A DNA stretch of 5,366 nt, taken from positions 1-5,366 of the forward strand of contig CAMCNE010000131.1 of assembly GCA_945875935.1 (NCBI GenBank). Direction: 5' to 3'. A program made the position numbers and the translations under genes. Below the pieces are notes generated by a model, which saw nothing but the letters and a program-made list of their open reading frames with translations, did not search any database and was not told the DNA's origin. Shown here in pieces: positions 1 through 5,366 of this stretch (within the stretch, counting starts at the first letter, position 1; each line of letters starts with the position of its first letter). This DNA comes from Bordetella parapertussis (GTDB taxonomy: Bacteria; Pseudomonadota; Gammaproteobacteria; Burkholderiales; Burkholderiaceae_C).

Positions 1-11
1 GGCGACCGCCC

Positions 12-2345
12 ATGCAGCATTCCCTCTCTGATCCAGAACCGACCCTGACCGCTGCGGCGCTGCGTGCGCCGCTGAAGCTGCCGCCCGGTGAGGGCGCGCT
101 GGCCGTCTTGCAGGTCGACCTGAGCGAGCAGCTGCACTTTGTCGACAGCCAACTGGTGCTGACCGAGCGCCGTTTGCTGGTGACTGGCGACGACGACGCA
201 CCGCTGGCGCAATGGGTGCTCGATGAACCCGCCGCCGACCGCCTGAGCCTTCGCCACACCGACCACGGCGGCGTGGGCACGCTCGAGCTGCATGACGACC
301 AACGGCGCCTCGCGCGGTGGCGGTTCACGCTGGGGCAAAACGTGCACGCGCTGCGGCTGCTTGGCCTGTTCGAGCAGCAGCAGCTCAGGCGGCCATGGCG
401 GCCCGGCGCGGCCGAGCTCGAGGCGGTGGCCGATGAATCAGCGCTGTGCCCTTCGTGCAAGGCGCCGCTGCCCCCCGACAGCGACGAGTGCGCCGTGTGC
501 AGCCGCGAGCAGCACGACGTGCCATCGACCTGGGTGCTCCTGAGACTGTGGCGCTTTGCCAAGCCCTACCAAAAGCAGCTGGCTGCCGGCTTCGCGCTCA
601 CCCTGGCCTCGACGGCCGCCACGCTGGTACCGCCGTATCTGGCCATTCCGCTGATGGACGACATCCTGATTCCGTTCCAGAACGGGCGCGCCATCGATCC
701 GATGCTGGTGGTGACCTATCTGGGCGGCTTGCTGCTGGCCGCGCTGGCCGCCTGGGGTCTGGGCTGGGCGCGCACCTACTTGCTGGCGCTGGTCAGCGAG
801 CGCATCGGCGCCGATCTGCGCACCGCCACCTTCGAGCATTTGCTGCAGTTGTCGCTGGACTATTTCGGCGGCAAACGTACCGGCGATCTGATGTCGCGCA
901 TCGGCAGCGAGACCGACCGCATCTGCGTGTTCCTGTCGATGCACGCGCTCGACTTCGCGACCGACGTGTTGATGATCGTGATGACCGCGGTGATCCTGTT
1001 TTCGATCAACCCGTGGCTGGCGGTGGTGACGCTGCTGCCGCTGCCGTTCATCGGCTGGATGATCCATACGGTGCGCGACCGACTGCGCACCGGCTTCGAG
1101 AAGATCGACCGCGTGTGGTCAGAAGTGACCAACGTGCTGGCCGACACCATTCCGGGCATCCGCGTGGTGAAGGCCTTTGCGCAGGAAGGCCGCGAAGCCC
1201 AGCGCTTCCGTTCGGCCAACCACAGCAACCTCGAGGTCAACGACCGCATCAACAAGACCTGGTCGCTGTTCACGCCCACGGTGTCTTTGCTCACCGAAAT
1301 CGGCTTGCTGGTGGTGTGGGCGTTTGGCATCTGGCAGGTCTCCAGGCACGAGATCACGGTGGGCGTGCTCACGGCCTTCATCGCCTACATCGGGCGCTTT
1401 TACGGCCGGCTCGATTCGATGAGCCGCATCGTGTCGGTCACCCAAAAAGCGGCCGCCGGCGCCAAGCGCATCTTCGACATCCTGGACCACGTCTCGAACG
1501 TGCCCGAGCCGGCCAACCCGCAGCCACTGGTTCGCGCACAGGGCCGCATCGAGTTGCAGGGCATCGGCTTTCGCTACGGCAGCCGCTCGGTGATCCGCGG
1601 GCTGGACCTCGACATCCGCCCCGGCGAGATGATCGGCCTGGTCGGCCACAGCGGCTCGGGCAAGAGCACGCTGGTCAACCTGATCTGCCGCTTCTACGAC
1701 GTGACCGACGGCGCCATCAAGGTCGATGGCGTGGACATCCGGCGCTACGCGGTGTCCGACTACCGCCGCCACATCGGGCTGGTGCTGCAAGAGCCCTTCC
1801 TGTTCTTCGGCACCATCGCCGAGAACATCGCCTACGGTCGGCCCGAGGCGAGCCGCGAAGACATCGTGGCGGCCGCACGCGCGGCGCATGCGCACGAATT
1901 CATCTTGCGACTGCCGCAGGCCTACGACTCGCTGGTGGGCGAGCGCGGCCAGGGGCTGTCGGGCGGCGAGCGCCAGCGCATCAGCATCGCGCGCGCGCTG
2001 CTGATCGATCCGCAGATCCTGATCCTGGACGAGGCCACCTCGTCTGTGGACACCGAGACCGAAAAGGAAATCCAGAAGGCGCTCGACAACCTGGTGCAAG
2101 GCCGCACCACGATCGCCATCGCGCACCGACTTTCAACGCTGCGCAAGGCCGACCGGCTGGTCGTGATGGACCGCGGTCGGGTGGTCGAAGTCGGCCCGCA
2201 CGACGAACTCATCGCACGCCAGGGCGCTTACTGGCGCTTGTACGAAGCACAACTGCGGCAAGTCGACAAGGACGACTTGGCAGGCGCGCAGATGCTGGGT
2301 GCTGCGGGCATGCCAGCGCACTCCGACCTCAAGGCCAGCGTCTAG
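12..2345 (+). CDS. ABC exporter (permease-ATPase fusion) with N-terminal beta domain and zinc ribbon; cyanophycin-associated type
   Basis: A 777-residue inner-membrane half-transporter that should work as a dimer and use ATP to move an unknown substrate. Residues 1-125 are beta-rich and soluble, possibly PH-like. Residues 146-163 form a zinc ribbon, CPSC then CAVC (Cys146, 149, 160, 163). About six membrane segments follow (roughly 187-215, 231-254, 310-330, 333-353, 424-443, 447-465). The nucleotide-binding domain is complete: A-loop Tyr522, Walker A GHSGSGKST at 545-553, Q-loop Gln593, signature LSGGERQ at 649-655, Walker B ILILDE with Glu674, D-loop SSVD, and switch His705. Ordinary MsbA-like half-transporters are about 580-600 residues, so the extra length is the N-terminal part. 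The following DUF1854 gene marks the family that public annotation calls cyanophycin metabolism-associated; that name rests on gene neighbourhood and does not establish a substrate. The start is uncertain: only 11 bases precede the ATG, none is a clear ribosome binding site, and the frame is open to the window edge. Confidence 0.93.
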   Translation: MQHSLSDPEPTLTAAALRAPLKLPPGEGALAVLQVDLSEQLHFVDSQLVLTERRLLVTGDDDAPLAQWVLDEPAADRLSLRHTDHGGVGTLELHDDQRRLARWRFTLGQNVHALRLLGLFEQQQLRRPWRPGAAELEAVADESALCPSCKAPLPPDSDECAVCSREQHDVPSTWVLLRLWRFAKPYQKQLAAGFALTLASTAATLVPPYLAIPLMDDILIPFQNGRAIDPMLVVTYLGGLLLAALAAWGLGWARTYLLALVSERIGADLRTATFEHLLQLSLDYFGGKRTGDLMSRIGSETDRICVFLSMHALDFATDVLMIVMTAVILFSINPWLAVVTLLPLPFIGWMIHTVRDRLRTGFEKIDRVWSEVTNVLADTIPGIRVVKAFAQEGREAQRFRSANHSNLEVNDRINKTWSLFTPTVSLLTEIGLLVVWAFGIWQVSRHEITVGVLTAFIAYIGRFYGRLDSMSRIVSVTQKAAAGAKRIFDILDHVSNVPEPANPQPLVRAQGRIELQGIGFRYGSRSVIRGLDLDIRPGEMIGLVGHSGSGKSTLVNLICRFYDVTDGAIKVDGVDIRRYAVSDYRRHIGLVLQEPFLFFGTIAENIAYGRPEASREDIVAAARAAHAHEFILRLPQAYDSLVGERGQGLSGGERQRISIARALLIDPQILILDEATSSVDTETEKEIQKALDNLVQGRTTIAIAHRLSTLRKADRLVVMDRGRVVEVGPHDELIARQGAYWRLYEAQLRQVDKDDLAGAQMLGAAGMPAHSDLKASV

Positions 2346-2361
2346 CGCGAGACCCGATCCC

Positions 2362-2856
2362 ATGACCTCTGAGCTTGTCACCTTGCCCACCGCAGCGCCT
2401 TTTCAGCTCGAGCGCGAACCCCACGGGCGTCTGGTGCTGACCGCCGCCGACGGCACCCGCCACGACGGCGTGGTGCCGGTGCGCGCCTTTCCGATTGCCG
2501 CGCCGCTGCAAGGGCTTTCGATGGTGGATGGCGAGGGCCGCGAGGTGGCCTGGGTGCCGTCGCTCGAAGGCTTGCCGGCGCACGTGCGTGGCTTGATCGA
2601 GCAGGAACTCGACAGCCGCGAATTCACCCCGGTGATCGATCGCATCGTCGAGGTGTCGACGTTTTCAACGCCCAGCGTGTGGCAGGTGGAAACCAACAGG
2701 GGCACGACCCGTCTGGTGCTCAAGACCGAGGAAGACATACGCCGGCTGCCCGGCGGTGCGCTGTGGATTTGCGACAGCCACGGCATCTCGTTCATCGTGC
2801 GCGATCGTCGCGCGCTCGACCGGCGCTCGCGGCGCCTGCTCGAACGCTTTCTTTGA
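2362..2856 (+). CDS. DUF1854 family protein, partner of the upstream ABC exporter
   Basis: A 164-residue soluble protein with no signal peptide or membrane segment. I recognise it as DUF1854 from the central VRAFPIAAP and GREVAWV segments, the REFTPVIDRI stretch, the VWQVETNRG strand, and the C-terminal EEDIRRLPGG, DSHGISFIVRDR and SRRLLERFL stretches. Its biochemical role is unknown. It begins 16 bases after the ABC transporter stop in the same direction, so the two are almost certainly co-transcribed, and a role as regulator, adaptor or accessory subunit of the exporter is an inference from that. The ATG at 2362 is chosen because it leaves a short normal gap and gives the expected N-terminus (MTSELVTLP). 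An in-frame GTG at 2299 would overlap the ABC gene by 47 bases and add a Pro/Arg/Ser-rich leader. The ribosome binding site before 2362 is weak (a GAGA around 2349), which would fit translational coupling to the upstream gene. Confidence 0.88.
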   Translation: MTSELVTLPTAAPFQLEREPHGRLVLTAADGTRHDGVVPVRAFPIAAPLQGLSMVDGEGREVAWVPSLEGLPAHVRGLIEQELDSREFTPVIDRIVEVSTFSTPSVWQVETNRGTTRLVLKTEEDIRRLPGGALWICDSHGISFIVRDRRALDRRSRRLLERFL

Positions 2857-2871
2857 GCGGCGGCTCGCTCA
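2854..2871. terminator. Inverted repeat spanning both convergent stop codons; possible weak bidirectional terminator
   Basis: TGAGCG (2854-2859) and CGCTCA (2866-2871) are perfect reverse complements around a 6-base loop. The left arm begins with the TGA of the DUF1854 gene; the right arm ends with the complement of the TGA of the GGDEF-EAL gene. In the + strand transcript the stem could extend by three pairs (C2851-G2874 plus two G-U). Neither side is followed by a run of T in the direction of reading, so a classic intrinsic terminator is not supported. It may only pause polymerase or protect 3' ends. Confidence 0.3.
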
Positions 2872-5070
2872 GGGGCCGGTTTCGATCCAGCCCTTGATTT
2901 CGGCGATGTCCTTGGCGGCACTGCGGTTGCGCTCAAGCAAGGACAGCAGCGACAAGGCATCGACCGCCGGCGAGAACAACCCGCCTTGGTACTGGGCGCA
3001 ACCGGCCTTGAGCATGAAAGCGCGCTGCGCTTCGGTCTCGATGCCCTCGGCCACCATGTCGAGGTGCAGTGCGCGGCCCAGATTGACGATGGCGTTGACG
3101 ATGCCCACGTCGACCTCGTCCTTGGGCAGGCCCTTGATGAAGCTGCGGTCGATCTTCAGCCGCGCGATGGGGAAGCGCTTGAGGTAAGCCAGGCTCGAGT
3201 AACCCGTGCCGAAATCGTCGATCGCAAGCTTGACGCCCAAGCGCGCCAGCGCCTGCAGCCGCTGCAGCGCTTCGTTGGCGTCTTGCACCAGGATCGATTC
3301 AGTGAGCTCGAGCTCAAGCCATTTCGCTTCGAGGCCGGCTTCGGCCAGGATCTGCGCCACGACATCAACAAAGTCGGCCTTCTGGAATTGCAGCGCCGAC
3401 ACGTTGACCGACATCAGCAGCGGGTATCCCTTGTCGCGCCACTGCACCGCCTGCGCCACCGCCTGACGCAGCGCCCAGTCGCCGATGGCCACGATGAAGC
3501 CGCTGCGCTCGGCCACCGGGATGAATTCGGTCGGATGCACATCGCCAAGTTCGGGGTCGCGCCAGCGCAGCAAGGCCTCGACGCCCACGATCTCTGCGCT
3601 TTCGATGTCGACCTGCGGCTGGTAGTGCAGCCTGAAACGGCCGGCGACCAGCGCTTGGCGCATCGCATGGTCGAGTTGCATGCGCGAACGCGGCTGCGGC
3701 GTGGCCACACCGTTGCGCAGGTGGTGCAGCCGATAGCCGCCGCCGCCTGAGGTCTTCAGGTCGTTCATGGCGGCGCTGGCGGCGCTCAGGAGATCTTCGG
3801 GCGAGCGGCCATCGCCGGGGTAGAGCGCGATGCCGATGCTGCCGTTGAGCGACAGGTTCATGCCCTCGATCAGGAAGGGCTGCTGCAAGGCGCTCAGCAC
3901 CCGGCAGGCGGCGCCTTCGGCGCGCTGCATGTCGGCCTGATAGGCCAGGATGACGAAGTCGTCGGCCCCCAGTCGCGCGACGGTGTCCACCTGACGCATG
4001 GTGGCGGTCAGCCGTTCGGCGATCTCGGTGAGCAGCCGATCGCCCATGGCTGACCCCAGCCTGTCGTTGATGGGCTTGAAGCGATCGAGGTTCAGCCACA
4101 TCAGCGCGAAGGGGGTGGATTCGCGCTGCGACAGCGCCAGCGCGTACTCGATGCGGTCGATCAGCAGACGTCGGTTCGGCAGCCCGGTGAGGGTGTCGGT
4201 GTGCGACATGGCCTCGATGCGCCGGTTGGCCTCGATGCTCTCGCTCACGTCGCGAAACGCGTAGACACGGCCGATCGGCTGCCCACGGTTGCGCTGCGCC
4301 AGCGTGCGCCGCTCGAGCACCTTGCCGCAACGCAGCGTGAGCACATCGCAACCCTCGAGCGCGGCCGATTCGCCCAGCGCGTGCAGCCGCTTGGTGTAGG
4401 TCAGAGGATCGGACACCCGGCGCAGCATCCAGGCCGACACGGCCACATCGTCATGCTGCTTCATCAGCGGCTGGGGAACACCCCACAGGCTGATGAACTG
4501 CTGGTTGAAGTTGGTGATGCGGCCGAGCAGGTCGGTGACCAGGATGCCGTCGGTGGTGGAGTCGAGCGTGGCGCGCAGCTCAGAAGCTCGCTCTTCGAGC
4601 TCGCTGCGCGCGCGCAGCTCTTCGCTGCGATCGCGCATGACCACGAGGTAGGCACCATGTCGAAGGGCAGAACCTGCCATCAGCAAGCTGACCCGACGCT
4701 GCACGGGCACCAGTTGACCGTCCGGGCGGCTGATCAGCGTCTCGCCTTCCATCGGCTCGGTCAGCTGCGCGGCGGCCTGCTCCCAGAAGGCAATGTCCTG
4801 CGCGGTCGAGGACAGCTCGAGCGCATCGGCCTGACACAGCGCCGCAGCCTCGATGCCGAACAGGGTTTCGGCCGCCGAGTTCACCGCCAGCACGCGCAGG
4901 CTGCCGGGCTCGATCACAACGGCCGCGTCAAGCAGACCTTCGATCAGCGGCGTGAGCTGCTGAAATTCGTCGGGCTCGGCCATGGCCGACACCTCGGGCT
5001 CGGCGGCACGTCGCGACTGGCGCGTCGTGCGGCTGCCAGCGCCGCCTGCACCTGATTCGGGCGGCGTCAC
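2869..5070 (-). CDS. PAS-PAS-GGDEF-EAL protein, probable sensor-controlled c-di-GMP phosphodiesterase with degenerate GGDEF domain
   Basis: A 733-residue cytoplasmic protein with no membrane segment. Domains in order: disordered Ser/Arg/Pro-rich leader (1-30); PAS (about 38-150); charged helical linker (about 149-168); second PAS (about 165-277); GGDEF (about 284-445); EAL (about 463-705). The EAL domain, which hydrolyses c-di-GMP to pGpG, looks complete: E498 in VEALLRW, N556 in NVSAL, E588 in ELTE, D618/D619 in DDFGTGYSSL, K639 in LKIDRSF, E675 and E678 in AEGIETE, and Q695. The GGDEF domain looks inactive as a cyclase: the signature is GADDF (368-372), the first metal-binding Asp of the usual DLD is Asn327, and the usual FGH is LGS. 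Guanine-contacting N335 and D344 and the RxxD inhibitory site (R359-Q-V-D362) remain, so it may bind GTP or c-di-GMP as an allosteric module. The GTG start at 5070 is preferred because it overlaps the upstream stop as GTGA and has a GGAGG seven bases upstream. The PAS ligands cannot be told from sequence. Confidence 0.93.
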   Translation of the reverse strand: MTPPESGAGGAGSRTTRQSRRAAEPEVSAMAEPDEFQQLTPLIEGLLDAAVVIEPGSLRVLAVNSAAETLFGIEAAALCQADALELSSTAQDIAFWEQAAAQLTEPMEGETLISRPDGQLVPVQRRVSLLMAGSALRHGAYLVVMRDRSEELRARSELEERASELRATLDSTTDGILVTDLLGRITNFNQQFISLWGVPQPLMKQHDDVAVSAWMLRRVSDPLTYTKRLHALGESAALEGCDVLTLRCGKVLERRTLAQRNRGQPIGRVYAFRDVSESIEANRRIEAMSHTDTLTGLPNRRLLIDRIEYALALSQRESTPFALMWLNLDRFKPINDRLGSAMGDRLLTEIAERLTATMRQVDTVARLGADDFVILAYQADMQRAEGAACRVLSALQQPFLIEGMNLSLNGSIGIALYPGDGRSPEDLLSAASAAMNDLKTSGGGGYRLHHLRNGVATPQPRSRMQLDHAMRQALVAGRFRLHYQPQVDIESAEIVGVEALLRWRDPELGDVHPTEFIPVAERSGFIVAIGDWALRQAVAQAVQWRDKGYPLLMSVNVSALQFQKADFVDVVAQILAEAGLEAKWLELELTESILVQDANEALQRLQALARLGVKLAIDDFGTGYSSLAYLKRFPIARLKIDRSFIKGLPKDEVDVGIVNAIVNLGRALHLDMVAEGIETEAQRAFMLKAGCAQYQGGLFSPAVDALSLLSLLERNRSAAKDIAEIKGWIETGP
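4990..4995 (-). promoter_or_regulatory. Second possible ribosome binding site, for an internal ATG at 4983
   Basis: On the minus strand GAGGTG lies six bases before an in-frame ATG (4983-4981) that is codon 30 of the GGDEF-EAL gene. Starting here would give a 704-residue protein lacking only the disordered leader and keeping both PAS domains. It is a credible alternative or additional start, though the upstream GTG has an equally good site and fits the gene overlap. Confidence 0.35.
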
Positions 5071-5366
5071 TGCGAAGCCTCCAGCGCCAGGGCCGGCTCG
5101 AAGAAGTAGTTGACCCGCGGCCTTGGCGAGAGGTAGCCCAGTGCAGCCTCGGGCAAGGCCTGGGGCTTGAGGCTGCGTCGGATGCCCAGCCCGCTGATGG
5201 TTTCCAGATCGACGATCAGGGCTTCATCACGCGGAACCTTGGGGTCATGCACCAGCACGCGCGGGCGCAGCGTGCGCGAGGAATTCACGCCCACCACCAG
5301 CGCAAACCTGTCGTCGGTGAGTTGCACCACCGAGCCGGCCGGATACACGCCCATCATCTTGATGAA
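5067..5366 (-). CDS. HD-GYP domain c-di-GMP phosphodiesterase, C-terminal fragment (cut by window edge)
   Basis: The last 99 residues of a gene that enters from the right edge; it reads FIKMMGVYPAGSVVQL at the edge and is open there, so the start and the catalytic HD and GYP motifs are not visible. The segment with GVYPAGSVVQLTDDRFALVV, then VNSSRTLRPRVLVHD and PRDEALIVDLE, is the tail that I recognise following the HD-GYP domain in many betaproteobacterial proteins: a helix end leading into a small beta-rich domain. HD-GYP enzymes hydrolyse c-di-GMP, to GMP or pGpG. Whether this copy is active cannot be judged here. Its TGA overlaps the GTG of the GGDEF-EAL gene by four bases, so the two are co-transcribed. 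The family call rests on the tail only. Confidence 0.8.
   Translation of the reverse strand, partial: FIKMMGVYPAGSVVQLTDDRFALVVGVNSSRTLRPRVLVHDPKVPRDEALIVDLETISGLGIRRSLKPQALPEAALGYLSPRPRVNYFFEPALALEASQ
5078..5082 (-). promoter_or_regulatory. Ribosome binding site that supports the GTG start of the GGDEF-EAL gene
   Basis: GGAGG on the minus strand ends seven bases before the GTG at 5070-5068. It lies inside the last codons of the upstream HD-GYP gene, so ribosomes finishing that gene end next to this site. This decides in favour of the GTG start and suggests translational coupling. Confidence 0.7.

Noticed and set aside
1119..2126. 335-codon minus-strand frame opposite the ABC ATPase domain
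   Set aside because: Antisense shadow of GC-rich codons: low-complexity Ala/Asp/Val/Arg/His composition, no recognisable motif, lying fully within a conserved domain.
2299..2361. Earlier GTG start for the DUF1854 gene
   Set aside because: It would overlap the ABC gene by 47 bases and add residues unlike the family N-terminus. The ATG at 2362 fits the gene spacing better.
446..2365. Long + strand open frame (639 codons) inside the ABC transporter gene
   Set aside because: It is the +2 shadow of the transporter in GC-rich DNA. Its translation is Arg/Gly/Ala/His-rich with no domain, while the main frame carries every ABC motif.
3238..3276. Dyads rich in CTGCAG and GCGC
   Set aside because: They come from repeated Ala/Leu/Gln codons in a helix of the EAL domain (LQRLQALARLG). 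There is no sign of an operator or attachment site.
3303..3316. Perfect 14-base palindrome TGAGCTCGAGCTCA
   Set aside because: It is fully explained by alternating Leu and Glu codons (LELEL) of the conserved ELTE motif in the EAL domain.
3365..4351. 328-codon minus-strand frame inside the GGDEF-EAL gene
   Set aside because: Out-of-phase shadow with Arg/Ala/Pro/His-rich translation. The overlapping frame encodes clear GGDEF and EAL domains.
4570..4630. Repeated GAGCTC and GCGC units, near-palindromic
   Set aside because: They are Glu/Leu/Arg/Ala codons of the helical linker between the two PAS domains.
4201..5055. 284-codon + strand frame opposite the PAS domains (and a similar one at 2986-3750)
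   Set aside because: Antisense shadows with Arg/Gln/His/Gly-rich translation and no family resemblance.

Overview
The window is GC-rich bacterial DNA, almost entirely coding. Codon use is strongly GC-ending, and the protein families match those of Betaproteobacteria, most likely the order Burkholderiales. The taxon is an inference from protein resemblance and base composition; no rRNA or other taxonomic marker is present.

Left half, + strand (12-2856): a two-gene unit. The first gene encodes a 777-residue half-size ABC exporter with an extra ~175-residue N-terminal part: a beta-rich, possibly PH-like region followed by a four-cysteine zinc ribbon. Sixteen bases after it comes a 164-residue DUF1854 protein. 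This pairing is the one that public annotation calls 'cyanophycin metabolism-associated' ABC transporter and DUF1854 protein, because it usually lies next to cyanophycin synthetase genes (cphA). No cphA is visible here. The substrate and the role of the DUF1854 partner are, to my knowledge, not established.

Right half, - strand (5366 down to 2869): a c-di-GMP unit read toward the first one. The C-terminal 99 residues of an HD-GYP type phosphodiesterase enter from the right edge. Its TGA stop overlaps by four bases (GTGA) the start of a 733-residue cytoplasmic PAS-PAS-GGDEF-EAL protein. The EAL domain keeps all its expected catalytic residues. The GGDEF domain has lost several (GADDF instead of GGDEF, Asn for the first metal-binding Asp) but keeps the RxxD inhibitory site. 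The protein is therefore best read as a sensor-controlled c-di-GMP phosphodiesterase, translationally coupled to a second, different kind of c-di-GMP phosphodiesterase.

The two units converge with only 12 bases between their stop codons. Those bases and both stop codons form a small inverted repeat. No RNA gene, mobile element, CRISPR array or tandem repeat was seen. Promoters for both units must lie outside the window.
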